NCBI GenBank assembly: GCA_017849575.1
Contig: JAFIGV010000019.1
Coordinates: forward strand, 434,001-498,000
DNA length: 64,000 nt
Source of the DNA: Flavipsychrobacter sp.
Lineage (GTDB): Bacteria; Bacteroidota; Bacteroidia; Chitinophagales; Chitinophagaceae
Direction: 5' to 3'
In this document: one piece after another, positions 44,956 to 54,378 of the stretch
Numbering within the stretch: position 1 is the first letter of the stretch
How the letters are laid out: each line of letters starts with the position of its first letter
Notes under the pieces: model-generated
Told to the model about the DNA's origin: nothing
What the model saw: only the letters and a program-made list of their open reading frames with translations
Databases searched by the model: none
Program-made: the position numbers and the translations under genes

Positions 44956-46221
44956 ATGCAGGTTTACAAATTTGGCGGGGCCTCTATTGCTACGCCCGAA
45001 AGAATGCAGGCGCTTTTGCCCATCATCAGTCATGCTGAAGAACCATTAATCCTGGTTGTTTCAGCGCTCGGCAAAACAACGAATGCGCTGGAAGCAGTGG
45101 TAGCCAATGCCTGCAAAGGGCACAAGGATATCGCACATCAACTTGCTAAAAAAATAGAGGACGAACATCTGACCTATGCTGCACAGCTTGTAAGTGGCCG
45201 GCATGCGGATGAACTGGTAGGGGCACTCAATGTATTCTTCACAGAACTTTCGTGGGCTATCGACGATGCTGATGAGGACCGCTATGATTATTCCTACGAC
45301 CAGATCGTATGCATGGGTGAGATGATGAGCACGAGGATATTTGCGGCCTTTTTGCAACAGCAGGGGATGGACTTCCTTTGGGTGGATATCCGCGATGTGA
45401 TCCGAACAGACGATACTTATCGCGATGCGCGTGTGGACTGGAATTACTCACAAAAACAGGCGGAGGAAAACATTGGCGTTCTTTTAAAAGGTGGTAAGAA
45501 CATCATTACGCAGGGTTTTATTGGTGCCACTGCAGACAATGCCTCGGTGACATTGGGCCGCGAAGGGTCGGATTATACCGCTGCTATGCTGGCCGCCATG
45601 TTGCAAGCCCGGTCAGTGACGATCTGGAAGGATGTGGAAGGCCTGCAAAATGCCGATCCCAAAGAATTCTCCAACACCGTAAAAATTGAAGCTATCACGT
45701 ATCATGAAGTGATCGAAATGGCCTATTATGGCGCACAGGTGATTCACCCCAAGACCATCAAGCCGCTTCAGAATAATAATATCCCCTTGTATGTGAAATG
45801 CTTTCTGGATAAGGATTTGAAGGGTACTGTAATCATGAATGAAGTGGACAGTATGTTCTATCCACCCTTGATCGTACTCAAGAAAAAGCAGATTTTATTG
45901 CAGGTCACCACGCGCGATTTTTCTTTCATCACCGAAGACAATCTTGCCAACCTGTACAGCATTTTTCACAACATGAATATCAAAGTGAACCTGATACAAA
46001 ATGCAGCCATCAGTTTTGTAGCCTGCATAGATCATAAGGAAGACAAGGTGCAGCAGCTTGTGGACGCTTTAGGCAAAGACTATAAGGTGTTTCGCAATGA
46101 AGATGTACAGTTGCTTACCATCCGTCATTATACCAGCGAAATTTTGTCGGATCTTACCCGGAGCCGTTTCATGCTCCTCGAGCAAAAGACCCGACACACG
46201 GTGCAGGTAGTGATGAAATAG
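44956..46221 (+). CDS. lysC: aspartate kinase
   Basis: The 421-residue protein starts with the kinase signature VYKFGGASIATPERM and has GFIGATADNASVTLGREGSDYTAAM split as GFIGATADNA and TLGREGSDYTA in the nucleotide-binding core. The C-terminal 130 residues form ACT-like regulatory domains (LLQVTTRDFSFITEDNL, VNLIQNAAISFVACIDH). It phosphorylates aspartate at the head of the lysine/diaminopimelate, threonine and methionine pathways, upstream of DapD. It is a monofunctional enzyme without homoserine dehydrogenase. The family symbol may differ between species. Confidence 0.93.
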   Translation: MQVYKFGGASIATPERMQALLPIISHAEEPLILVVSALGKTTNALEAVVANACKGHKDIAHQLAKKIEDEHLTYAAQLVSGRHADELVGALNVFFTELSWAIDDADEDRYDYSYDQIVCMGEMMSTRIFAAFLQQQGMDFLWVDIRDVIRTDDTYRDARVDWNYSQKQAEENIGVLLKGGKNIITQGFIGATADNASVTLGREGSDYTAAMLAAMLQARSVTIWKDVEGLQNADPKEFSNTVKIEAITYHEVIEMAYYGAQVIHPKTIKPLQNNNIPLYVKCFLDKDLKGTVIMNEVDSMFYPPLIVLKKKQILLQVTTRDFSFITEDNLANLYSIFHNMNIKVNLIQNAAISFVACIDHKEDKVQQLVDALGKDYKVFRNEDVQLLTIRHYTSEILSDLTRSRFMLLEQKTRHTVQVVMK

Positions 46222-47301
46222 TCAGCTATCTCTGAGCTGTAAAGCCTTAGTTGGTTCATGCTTTCCATACCGCTGTTGCACGAAGGAAAGCAATGCGATG
46301 ATCACCACAAACTCGTATGCTGCAAAAAAGCGTTCCTGAAGCGATGGGAACAGGAAAAGCCTGATCACCACAGTAGTCACTACGATCTGGACCAGGGTTT
46401 TTATTTCAGCATGAGCTTTGAGAAGCAGAAGTCCGGCAACAGCCATGAGGAGAAGATACAGCATATCTGTGCGCAGGATGTACAAAACATCCCTCCAGTG
46501 GTGAATATATTCCTTGACCGAAAACAGAAAGGCAAACTGCGTGAACCAGTCGGCCCGGTCTCCCATAAGCATGGGCACGCCCACAACACAAATCAGACTA
46601 ATGCTGCCGACCACCAGTGATTTCCAGAATATGTTTTTTGTGTTTTTCAGATAAAGAAAATAGGCGATCACAATGGCCAAAACAAAGTTGTCTATACGCG
46701 AAAGCGTGGCGAGCAACAGGAAAAGGATCAGCATCCACCGGGGCTTTTTAGTAGCAACGGCGTATAAGGTGAGCAATACAAAAAGATTAGACAGTGCATC
46801 GGGCGTGGAATAGCGGTCGAGCATAGCAAAGATGGGCAGCATGGCGATGCTGGCCGCAGCCGCAAAGGCAAGGGGCCGCTGCAAAAAGTGACAAAGCCAG
46901 TGATATACCAAAAGGATGATGAGGAAGCAAGCGATAATGGACGGTATGAGTGTGGCTAACACAAGATGAACGCCGGCTTTGTGAAGCAGGAATACCAATA
47001 GTGTGTAGAGCGGCTTGGTCCTGAAAAAGCTCAGCTCCTGGCCGAAGATCCTGGCATCCTTCAGGCATTGTGCACGATCATCATAATTCTCTGTCAGACC
47101 GCGGAAAACTTCCGGCGATACCTCCTGTTGTAAGGTGTGATAGACACTGTCGTGAACTTTTTGAAGGTCATGCTCAGAATATTCCACCGACACACCCATA
47201 TAGGCGATCATGTCCCAGTTATAAACGGGTTTTTCACTGAGCACAAAGACAAACACAGCCGCGAGAACTACAAAAAGCAGGTCAAAAATTTTGTTGCGCA
47301 T
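46222..47301 (-). CDS. multi-pass membrane protein, GT-C glycosyltransferase-like
   Basis: From the ATG at 47301 the product has 359 residues with about nine hydrophobic segments. The first periplasmic loop contains PVYNWDMIAYMG, where the Asp sits as in GT-C enzymes, and a loop of about 75 residues follows before the next helix (KPLYTLLVFLLHKAG). DRYSTPDALSNLFVLLTLYA resembles the polytopic core of such proteins. I infer a lipid-linked sugar transferase, without a known acceptor. It is downstream of hscA on the same strand (92-base gap) and meets the aspartokinase stop codon without a gap. Confidence 0.55.
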   Translation of the reverse strand: MRNKIFDLLFVVLAAVFVFVLSEKPVYNWDMIAYMGVSVEYSEHDLQKVHDSVYHTLQQEVSPEVFRGLTENYDDRAQCLKDARIFGQELSFFRTKPLYTLLVFLLHKAGVHLVLATLIPSIIACFLIILLVYHWLCHFLQRPLAFAAAASIAMLPIFAMLDRYSTPDALSNLFVLLTLYAVATKKPRWMLILFLLLATLSRIDNFVLAIVIAYFLYLKNTKNIFWKSLVVGSISLICVVGVPMLMGDRADWFTQFAFLFSVKEYIHHWRDVLYILRTDMLYLLLMAVAGLLLLKAHAEIKTLVQIVVTTVVIRLFLFPSLQERFFAAYEFVVIIALLSFVQQRYGKHEPTKALQLRDS

Positions 47302-47393
47302 AAGGCAAACGGAATCGTTAATCTGCAAAATGACAAAAGTTCCAGGGCATGTATTGCAGGCAGCCGTGTGTTTTGCAAGTTGATAACAAGCCG

Positions 47394-49247
47394 TTACATG
47401 ATCTTCTTACCCTTCATCGCTTCTTTTAGTGCGGCATCCATCACGCGTTCGGCATAGGGGCGGGAAACATCATTGAGGCGCTCGGTTTCTTTTTGGATCA
47501 GGTCTTTGTCTTTAGACTCGATGGCGCTTTGCAGTTTTGCCATGTGCGACCGGGTGAGCTCTATCTCGGCGGGCTCCAGAAAGTCTTTGTGCTTTGAGAG
47601 AAATTTTTCGGTGGTATCCAGCATTTGCTGTGCCTCGGTTGTCGCTTCTACCAGCGCCCGAAGCTCTATGTCGGTCCGGGCATGTTGTAAAGAATCCATC
47701 AGCATCTTTTCCACCTCCTGATCGGTCAATCCATACTGCGGTTTCACTTCAATAGTTTGCTCCACCCCGCTGCGCAGTTCTTTGGCTGATACTTTCAGTA
47801 TTCCGTCTGCATCTATCAAAAAGCTAACTTCTACTTTGGGTAGGCCAGCGGGCATTGCGGGTATTCCCGTCAGATTGAATTCCGCCAGTTTGCGATTATC
47901 CTGCACAAGGTCGCGCTCACCCTGAAATACAGAAATTCTCATGCCGCTCTGTCCGTCTTTTTGGGTAGTGTATTGTCGCCCTGCTTTGTTCGGGATCTTT
48001 GAGTTGCGGGGGATTAGCACATCCATTAATCCGCCCATGGTTTCGATGCCCAGCGACAAAGGCGTTACATCGAGCAACAGCATATCGGTATTGTTGCCGG
48101 CAAGAATATCCGCCTGCACCGCGGCGCCCAGTGCCACTACTTCATCGGGGTTGAGTTCGTCGTGTACTTTCTTACCAAAGAATGATTGTACCCGTTCCTT
48201 CACAAGGGGTACACGGGTCGATCCGCCTACCATCACTACTTCATCTATCGAGTGGATATCAAGGCCTGCGTCGCGCAAAGCCTGCCGGCAACTATCCAGT
48301 GTGCGCGCTACAAGGGGTTCTATCAGTTTGTTGAAATGGCTGCGGTCTAAAACGACTTCTCTACCATTAATCTCTGTGGTAAAACGATCCTGTGTTGAAA
48401 GTTGTTTTTTTGCTTCTTCTGCCGCCAGTCTCAGTCTTTGTAACAGGCTTTTGTCCTCCGTGTTTCTCCATTCGTCGTCGCTTGCCCGCCAGTGGTTTGC
48501 GATAGCGCGGTCCATATCATCGCCGCCAAGGTAAGTGTCGCCATGGGTAGATAACACTTCGAAAATACCGTTGGTAATATGCAGTATAGAAACGTCGAAA
48601 GTGCCGCCACCAAGGTCATAGACTGCAATCGTCTTCTCTTCATCGGCCTTCACACCCAGTCCGTAGGCAAGGCTTGCTGCTGTGGGTTCATTGATGATGC
48701 GAAGTACATCAAGTCCTGCCAGTTTTCCCGCGTCTCGTGTAGCCTGTCGTTGCGCATCGTTAAAGTAGGCAGGCACCGTGATGACGGCTTTGCTCACCGG
48801 TGTTTTCAGGATGTGTTCGGCGCGATGTTTCAGCTCGCGCAGTATTTCCGAAGACAGCTCGATGGGCGTAAAAAACCGGTCGTCCACCTGCACTTTTACC
48901 AGGCTATCGGTATTGTCGTCAATTATCTTGTAAGAGAATTGAGCTGCATGTTCGCTCAAGTCGTTGTAGGATTTTCCCATTAGCCTCTTGGCGCTGTAGA
49001 TTGTGCGTTCCGGGGCATCGGTCAGCCGGTCGCGGGCGGCGTTGCCTACCAGAGGGTTGCCATACGCATCGAAGTGAACGATGGAGGGTACCAGTGCCAG
49101 TCCGTCCGTTTCGCGCAGGGCTATAGGCTGACGTGTGTCGGGGCGCACAATAGCGACCAGACTATTGGTAGTGCCCAGGTCAATCCCTACAATGCTGTCT
49201 TTCTGCTGAATACTTCCTGTTACAAGGTTGATCCCTACTTTAGCCAT
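47394..49247 (-). CDS. hscA: Fe-S assembly Hsp70 chaperone HscA
   Basis: The 617-residue Hsp70 has the ATPase domain ([43 protein letters not shown]) and a substrate domain starting near [17 protein letters not shown]. The short N-terminal leader before VGIDLGTT, the length and the KKIM end fit HscA rather than DnaK, which normally ends in an acidic Gly-rich tail. HscA with HscB transfers iron-sulphur clusters from IscU. No isc or suf genes are nearby, so the assignment rests on sequence alone. Confidence 0.85.
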   Translation of the reverse strand: MAKVGINLVTGSIQQKDSIVGIDLGTTNSLVAIVRPDTRQPIALRETDGLALVPSIVHFDAYGNPLVGNAARDRLTDAPERTIYSAKRLMGKSYNDLSEHAAQFSYKIIDDNTDSLVKVQVDDRFFTPIELSSEILRELKHRAEHILKTPVSKAVITVPAYFNDAQRQATRDAGKLAGLDVLRIINEPTAASLAYGLGVKADEEKTIAVYDLGGGTFDVSILHITNGIFEVLSTHGDTYLGGDDMDRAIANHWRASDDEWRNTEDKSLLQRLRLAAEEAKKQLSTQDRFTTEINGREVVLDRSHFNKLIEPLVARTLDSCRQALRDAGLDIHSIDEVVMVGGSTRVPLVKERVQSFFGKKVHDELNPDEVVALGAAVQADILAGNNTDMLLLDVTPLSLGIETMGGLMDVLIPRNSKIPNKAGRQYTTQKDGQSGMRISVFQGERDLVQDNRKLAEFNLTGIPAMPAGLPKVEVSFLIDADGILKVSAKELRSGVEQTIEVKPQYGLTDQEVEKMLMDSLQHARTDIELRALVEATTEAQQMLDTTEKFLSKHKDFLEPAEIELTRSHMAKLQSAIESKDKDLIQKETERLNDVSRPYAERVMDAALKEAMKGKKIM

Positions 49248-49266
49248 ACAACTGTTTATAAGCCCG

Positions 49267-49274
49267 CAAAATTA
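49267..49274 (-). promoter_or_regulatory. -7 promoter element of hscA
   Basis: Minus-strand TAATTTTG (49274-49267), 20 bases before the ATG at 49247. Confidence 0.4.
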
Positions 49275-49346
49275 ACCCACTGCTGCCATGCACTGATATA
49301 TTTTCATTATCCGGCTATTCCATGAATTGTCGTTTTGAGGTTTATT

Positions 49347-49354
49347 TATATTTG
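49347..49354 (+). promoter_or_regulatory. promoter element of the secreted acidic-tail protein gene
   Basis: TATATTTG (49347-49354) lies 33 bases before the ATG; ATTG at 49326-49329 (17-base spacer) is a possible partner. Confidence 0.45.
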
Positions 49355-49386
49355 CGGCTATTGTATTCACTGCGAAATTCAGGCCC

Positions 49387-50058
49387 ATGCGTCATCTTCA
49401 CTTATCTTTTGTCCTTTTCTTTTTGTTTCTCGCCTTGCACGCCGGTGCGCAGGATTATTCTAACCGGGGGCTGATGGATATTAAAGATCAGTCGGAGCTG
49501 CTGCGCATGAACTGGGTTAAGGCTTTTGAAGACGCGATACGTTCGCACAACTTCGCCGCATTGCCCGCCCTGCGCAAGGAGAACGAGCAATATCTCGATA
49601 AGCATCTGGCGGTTTTGGGGCGTATGTATGCGGAAGGCGATGGCCGTGCACTACTTACCGCTGTGAGAAATTATATGCAGATCGAGCGCCAGTTTGTTCG
49701 CGACGCCATGGTTTCGGCCGAAGCAATTGACGGAAACAGTCAGGAGGCCATTGACCGGGTGTACAGAAAGATCAATGAATTTGGCGAAAAGGAAAAAATG
49801 TTTCTTGTTGATATCAACAATGCCATTGCTACAGAAGGTCTTAACGCGGGCGGGGATGCCGGCGCGCCCGCAGACGAAGGGATTAGCGATGACGAAGAGT
49901 TTGAGCAACCGCATGGAAGTGTGGTTGAAGAAACGAGCCCGCGCAGACGAGGAAGATTGCCGCATGAACGTGGCGGCAGCGATGACGACGAGAAGCAAGC
50001 CCGTAAAAAATCGAGGAAAAAAAGCCGGTCAGCTTTGCCGGATGAGGAAGAAGAATAG
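49387..50058 (+). CDS. secreted protein with helical domain and charged C-terminal tail
   Basis: The 223-residue protein has a signal peptide (LSFVLFFLFLALHAGAQ) and a helical domain of about 130 residues (SELLRMNWVKAFEDAIRSHN ... QEAIDRVYRKINEFGEKEK). The last 60 residues are low-complexity, with alternating acidic and basic blocks (DDEEFEQ, RRRGRLPHERGGSDDDEK, RKKSRKKSR, PDEEEE). I do not recognise a family. It is transcribed toward the ECF sigma gene with about 150 bases between. Confidence 0.65.
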   Translation: MRHLHLSFVLFFLFLALHAGAQDYSNRGLMDIKDQSELLRMNWVKAFEDAIRSHNFAALPALRKENEQYLDKHLAVLGRMYAEGDGRALLTAVRNYMQIERQFVRDAMVSAEAIDGNSQEAIDRVYRKINEFGEKEKMFLVDINNAIATEGLNAGGDAGAPADEGISDDEEFEQPHGSVVEETSPRRRGRLPHERGGSDDDEKQARKKSRKKSRSALPDEEEE

Positions 50059-50211
50059 CAGGCTTTCCCTACGATTGAACGATTATGGAGAGGAGGCAGT
50101 TGCGAACCTTTGGGGGGTTAGTCTTTCGGATGAGGGACCTGAAGTTTGCGCAAGCCGCTCAATACTGTATTGCATTTTCGCTATTTTGTCCATTCAGGCC
50201 TTGCCTTTTTC

Positions 50212-50727
50212 GTGCTTTTCGAACAACTATACGCAGAACATAAAGATCGTGTTTTCAATCTGGCGCTCCACTATGTACAACAAACGGAGGATGCAGAAGA
50301 GATCACACAAGACGTGTTTGTATCCGTTCATGAATCGCTCAGTGATTTTCGTCACGACGCAAAACTCTCTACCTGGATTTACCGGATTACGGTAAATAAG
50401 TCGCTGGACTTTTTGAGAATGCAGAAGCGCAAAAAGCGTTTTGCCTTTATTACTTCCATCTTCCAACCCGGCATTGCGGAGTCACTTGATCATCGACCTT
50501 TCGATCATCCCGGCGTGCACCTTGAGCAAAAGGAGGCGCTGCAAAAAATATTTCAATGCATGAATGAATTGCCCGAGCGGCAGAAAACAGCCTTGATTCT
50601 CAGTAAAATCGAACAACTCTCACAGGTAGAGGTGGGTGCTATTATGGACCTGAGCCCGAAGGCTGTAGAATCACTGGTACAGCGAGCCAAGTCCAACTTA
50701 CTTTCTAAATTAAAAGCGAAGGATTAA
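50212..50727 (+). CDS. ECF-type RNA polymerase sigma factor
   Basis: Region 2 (LFEQLYAEHKDRVFNLALHYV, seen as YAEHKDRVFNLAL, then EDAEEITQDVFVSVHESL and LSTWIYRITVNKSLDFLR) and region 4 (LPERQKTALILSKIEQLSQVEVG, with SPKAVESLVQRAKSNL as the recognition helix) are complete. I place the start at the GTG at 50212; the open frame reaches a TTG at 50146 but that part lacks homology. ECF sigma factors direct polymerase to stress genes and are held by anti-sigma factors. The next two genes, a one-TM protein and a Spy-like protein, suggest an envelope-stress unit. Confidence 0.9.
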   Translation: MLFEQLYAEHKDRVFNLALHYVQQTEDAEEITQDVFVSVHESLSDFRHDAKLSTWIYRITVNKSLDFLRMQKRKKRFAFITSIFQPGIAESLDHRPFDHPGVHLEQKEALQKIFQCMNELPERQKTALILSKIEQLSQVEVGAIMDLSPKAVESLVQRAKSNLLSKLKAKD

Positions 50728-50749
50728 TGACCGGATCGCGTCAAAAACT

Positions 50750-51016
50750 ATGCTGCAGATGAAAGAGCCATTCGACATATTAAGCAAGGTAGAAAGGGTG
50801 GAAGCTCCGCCATTTCTTTACACAAGGATACTGCAACGCATTGCCAGCCTTAGGGAAGAAAAAGTACAACCCGCATTCGCTTTTTCTGTCCTGCTTTCCC
50901 TGGTGCTGGTAGTCTTGCTGAACCTTACCACCTTTATGCATCATCAATCCGAGCCCCAAAAGGGCGTGCAGGCATTTGGTTTTCTGCAACCCCACAATGA
51001 ATTGTATTATGACTAA
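50750..51016 (+). CDS. small one-TM protein, possible anti-sigma factor
   Basis: The 88-residue protein (ATG at 50750, or 50759) has a short cytoplasmic part (ILSKVERVEAPPFLYTRILQRI) and one membrane segment (FAFSVLLSLVLVVLLNLTTF). It lacks the HxxxCxxC zinc motif of classical anti-sigma factors. The call rests on position: 22 bases after the ECF sigma gene and overlapping the Spy-like gene by eight bases. Confidence 0.5.
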   Translation: MLQMKEPFDILSKVERVEAPPFLYTRILQRIASLREEKVQPAFAFSVLLSLVLVVLLNLTTFMHHQSEPQKGVQAFGFLQPHNELYYD

Positions 51017-51464
51017 GTCGAAGCTGCTGACGATTGCGGTGGTTCTTTTGCTCGCTGTTAATTTATTGCAGCTATGGATTGTTGCGACACCCCATGGTGG
51101 TAGGCGTATGCCGGAAGGGCCGAAGGACATAATTATCGAAAAATTAGGTTTCGACAAGGAGCAGCAACAACGCTATCTGGAAATGATTCGCTGGCATCGC
51201 ACACAGATACGTGAGCGGGAAGAACAGATTTTGTCGGTAAAAAAAGCACTGTATGCCACACTGAATGATAGCACTGCGGCAGGAAGCAAAGACAGTCTGC
51301 TCCATGAACTGGGGCAATTGCAAACCCAGATAGAACGCGTACACTACCGGCATTTTGAAGATATCAAGTCAATTTGCAGACCCGAACAGATGGAACGATA
51401 CGAGGCATTTACCCGAGAAATAGATCAGCTATTTGGCCCGCCGGAAAGGCAACGAAGGCCGTAG
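51009..51464 (+). CDS. Spy/CpxP-like periplasmic stress protein (heavy-metal sensor family)
   Basis: From the ATG at 51009 the product has 151 residues: an N-terminal membrane anchor or signal (LLTIAVVLLLAVNLLQLWIV) and a periplasmic helical hairpin with EKLGFDKEQQQRYLEMIRWH and RHFEDIKSICRPEQMERYEAF split between two LTxxQ-like turns. This is the pattern of Spy, CpxP and ZraP-type proteins, which buffer unfolded proteins or metals in the periplasm. It overlaps the preceding gene by eight bases, giving a sigma / anti-sigma-like / Spy-like operon. Confidence 0.75.
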   Translation: MTKSKLLTIAVVLLLAVNLLQLWIVATPHGGRRMPEGPKDIIIEKLGFDKEQQQRYLEMIRWHRTQIREREEQILSVKKALYATLNDSTAAGSKDSLLHELGQLQTQIERVHYRHFEDIKSICRPEQMERYEAFTREIDQLFGPPERQRRP

Positions 51465-51474
51465 CAAACGCTTG

Positions 51475-52734
51475 TCATTGCCACAAAATATGGTACGGAA
51501 CTGCCCATAGATTTTTTCCGAATGGAACAACCTCTTTACCGGAGTACAACACTACGCCACCGATAAAATCTTTGCCTACCGATTCCTGCAAAAACCTGAT
51601 TCCGCTGAAGTCCTGAATATTGACCGCTTCGGACTTTTTAATTTCAATGCCGAATACAGTACCGTCCGGCTTTTCTAAAATAAAATCTACCTCTTTGCCA
51701 TCACTTGTTCGGAAGTGGTAGAGCTTTGCTTTTGTTGTGCTAAATGTGAGCAGCTTTGTAAGTTCTGTTGCGACAAAATTTTCAAGGACGTGTCCGAACA
51801 AATCAGGCTTGTTGCCTGCAATATCCCTTAAGTTTAGATCAAGCATATGGCAAAGCATTAAAGTATCTGTCAAATATCCTTTTGGAGATTTTACCAGACG
51901 CTTGCCTATATTTTTATACCAGGGTGCAACATCAAAATTCAGAAACATCATTTTTAGAATATTCCGGTACGCTTTACCAGTTACGGAGTTAAGACCAATA
52001 ACGCGTGAAATTTCTGAATCGTTGATCAGGTTTCCTGCCCTTGTAGCCAAAATTCTCAATAAGTTGGGCAACAGCGCGGTTTTTTCCAGCTCAGCAATCA
52101 TCTTAACATCTCGCTGTAAAATAGTGGTCAGGTAACCGTCAAACCATATACTTCTTTCCTTCTGGCTTTTATCCGCAATTTCAGGATAGGTCGCCATTTC
52201 GATAGCGTCAAGCAAGCCCATACCTCTGTTTTTTATTCCGGTAAAATCCATGTGGATCATTCTATCCAGTCCATTACCGATACCCGATGATGATTCGGCC
52301 GCACAAAAGGGATACAGCGTAAGCACACTCATTCTTCCCACTAAAGGCTCTGATAGTTTTGGCAAACCCATGATATTGGCTGACCCGGTTAACAAATACC
52401 TTCCATTTGCGTTATCCTTATCCTTTAAGCGCAGCTCATCAGCTACGATTTTCAGGGCTCTAAAGAGGTCCGGAACCATTTGCACTTCGTCAATGATCAG
52501 TGTGTTATCATAAGAATTCAAAAAAGCTTCGGGTGCAGCAGCAGCAGCAGCCATTTGTGTTGGCCGGTCGAATGTAACATAGGCAGCAGGATTCGCGTTT
52601 TTGCCAATATCCGATGCTATACTTTGTACAAGCGTACTTTTGCCTGTCTGCCTTGCTCCGTTAAGAAATACCACAGGACTCACTTCTAATGCATCTTTGA
52701 GCACAGGCGTAATTTTTCTGTCTAGTGTCTTCAT
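51475..52734 (-). CDS. AAA family ATPase with DUF4143 domain
   Basis: From the ATG at 52734 the product has 419 residues. The N-terminal AAA_14 domain has NGARQTGKST (Walker A, about residues 25-34), TLIIDEVQMVPDLFRALK (Walker B/sensor region) and RYLLTGSAN. The C-terminal DUF4143 domain has the nuclease-like core TSDGKEVDFILEKPDG ... FGIEIKKSEA, with the D-x(n)-ExK arrangement of PD-(D/E)XK folds. This family is widespread, mobile and of unknown function. It is a single gene, converging on the Spy-like gene. Confidence 0.88.
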   Translation of the reverse strand: MKTLDRKITPVLKDALEVSPVVFLNGARQTGKSTLVQSIASDIGKNANPAAYVTFDRPTQMAAAAAAPEAFLNSYDNTLIIDEVQMVPDLFRALKIVADELRLKDKDNANGRYLLTGSANIMGLPKLSEPLVGRMSVLTLYPFCAAESSSGIGNGLDRMIHMDFTGIKNRGMGLLDAIEMATYPEIADKSQKERSIWFDGYLTTILQRDVKMIAELEKTALLPNLLRILATRAGNLINDSEISRVIGLNSVTGKAYRNILKMMFLNFDVAPWYKNIGKRLVKSPKGYLTDTLMLCHMLDLNLRDIAGNKPDLFGHVLENFVATELTKLLTFSTTKAKLYHFRTSDGKEVDFILEKPDGTVFGIEIKKSEAVNIQDFSGIRFLQESVGKDFIGGVVLYSGKEVVPFGKNLWAVPYHILWQ

Positions 52735-52975
52735 CTTTGGATGTTCAATCGCTTGCAAATTTAAAGCGTTGCTTTAAAAATATTAAAACCTACCTTTAAT
52801 TTTGCAAAAATTAGGTGGGATGTTGGATTGGTCTCATTCCAAAATTATCAGTCTGTGTGGATCATCAGGGAAAACCGCGGCGTAAATAGAATTTGATCAG
52901 CATCACCACGACATCTAATCAGCGTCATGTGGAAATGGCTTTCTTCTTCCTAATTTGTAGGTCAATAATTTTATC

Positions 52976-53359
52976 ATGCTCAAGTATATCATTGCCTGGT
53001 TTCCCATGCTGGTGATTGCCATCATGAATGGAATATTGAGAGAGGGAGTTTTTCGCAGGTTTTTGAACCCCTTGCGGGCCCATCAGCTTCCTACCATCAC
53101 GCTTATCGATTTTTTTGCCGTTTACTTCTGGCTTTTTTTTCGGCGATATCCTCCGGAGAGTGGCCAACAGGCGTTTTTGGTGGGGGCAATGTGGATGGTG
53201 CTGACGCTTGCGTTTGAATTCAGCTTTGGTAGTTATCGTGGTTTATCCTGGGCCGAAATGCTGGCAGATTATAACCTGGCCAAGGGTAGAATTTGGATGC
53301 TTATTCCGCTGTGGCTGCTTGTGGCGCCTTACCTTTTTTACGTTTTGTTGCGCCGTTAG
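52976..53359 (+). CDS. small four-TM membrane protein
   Basis: The 127-residue protein has about four hydrophobic segments (IIAWFPMLVIAIMNGIL, TLIDFFAVYFWLFF, FLVGAMWMVLTLAFEF and LIPLWLLVAPYLFYVLL) with a conserved-looking FEFSFGSYRGLSW stretch. I do not recognise a family by name. Its stop overlaps the convergent mnmD end by four bases. Confidence 0.65.
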   Translation: MLKYIIAWFPMLVIAIMNGILREGVFRRFLNPLRAHQLPTITLIDFFAVYFWLFFRRYPPESGQQAFLVGAMWMVLTLAFEFSFGSYRGLSWAEMLADYNLAKGRIWMLIPLWLLVAPYLFYVLLRR

Positions 53360-54033
53360 TTTTTTGTAGCCCGCAAAATTTCCCGTTTGCCTTTGGGTCC
53401 GGCTAATTTCTCCACCGCAAATCCGGCTGTCTGTAAGGCTCTGCGCACCGTTCCCTTGCTGCAATAGGTAGTAAGTACCGCGCCGATGTTCATTAGCTCA
53501 AACAGGTTATGGAAAACCGCTTCCGACCAAAGCTCAGGTTGAGCGTCTGGCGCAAAAGCATCGAAATAAACGAGGTCGAACTTTTCTTTGCTAACAAAAG
53601 AATGCAAGGAGCCCTGCCATTTGGTGAGATGAAAGTGCGCCGTGATTTCTGTCTCAACATTCCACGGCGCTGTATGGATTTGCGAAAAAATTGAAAACCA
53701 GGCATCCCTACCTAACAAATCCGGATAGTTTAAACGCAGGACCACATCCGGGGGAAGCACTTCAGTCTCTATGGCGTGGTAAAGCACATGCAGGCCTAAG
53801 TCGTTCATAGCGTGCAGCGTCAGCAGGGCATTTAGGCCCGTACCGAAGCCCATCTCGAAAATCTTGATCGTTTTGCGGTCTGTGTGCTGATCCGTCCAAT
53901 GTTTCAATCCCTGCTGTATGTAGATATGCAAGCTTTCCTGCAGTGCACCATGAATGCTGTGATAATAAATATCTGTGCCGGGAAGGTGCACCGTGTGAGA
54001 GCCATCGGTAGTGAGGAAAAGCTCGCGCTGCAT
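53356..54033 (-). CDS. mnmD: tRNA 5-methylaminomethyl-2-thiouridine methyltransferase MnmD
   Basis: The 225-residue protein is the stand-alone MnmC-N/DUF752 methyltransferase: DIYYHSIHGALQES near the N-terminus, the SAM site FEMGFGTGLNALL, and VYFDAFAPDAQPELWSEAVF with the DAFAP motif. In E. coli this activity is fused to an FAD domain in MnmC; the separate form is named MnmD. It methylates the wobble uridine of tRNAs for Lys, Glu and Gln. The ATG at 54033 begins the conserved part. Confidence 0.88.
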   Translation of the reverse strand: MQRELFLTTDGSHTVHLPGTDIYYHSIHGALQESLHIYIQQGLKHWTDQHTDRKTIKIFEMGFGTGLNALLTLHAMNDLGLHVLYHAIETEVLPPDVVLRLNYPDLLGRDAWFSIFSQIHTAPWNVETEITAHFHLTKWQGSLHSFVSKEKFDLVYFDAFAPDAQPELWSEAVFHNLFELMNIGAVLTTYCSKGTVRRALQTAGFAVEKLAGPKGKREILRATKN

Positions 54034-54378
54034 GGGATAAAGGTACCGGGACAAAGCGATTTATTCATCCGGGTTTTTCTCTTTTTGCAGACACCATTGA
54101 ATAAGATCTACCAACGTGCTTAGAAAGCCGGGATTTCTAGATTTTTGGTTACAGGGCATTGCTGATAATTTATAGTAAAAGCTACAAGCCGGCCATGGTC
54201 TATCGTTGGCACATTCTCTCCGGCGCCGATACTCTGTTCAGGGTTTCATTTCATGATCAAAAAAATTTTCAAAGTATAAGCTGGTAAACAGTTTGGAATC
54301 GTCGATTTTATAAGAGGATAATTTTTGTCGGTAGCCCATAGATATTTCCCGGCTTGTTGGCATGCATCTGCAAAAAAG
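54034..54378. other. 345-base region without a recognisable gene
   Basis: Between mnmD and the PEGA-like gene, both on the minus strand in the sense that mnmD begins and the PEGA-like gene ends here, I see no coding frame of note, no strong hairpin and no full promoter. It presumably holds the mnmD promoter and the end of the upstream transcript. Confidence 0.4.

Noticed and set aside
47394-49247. DnaK as partner of grpE-dnaJ
   Set aside because: Length, leader and C-terminal end fit HscA; the acidic Gly-rich tail of DnaK is absent.
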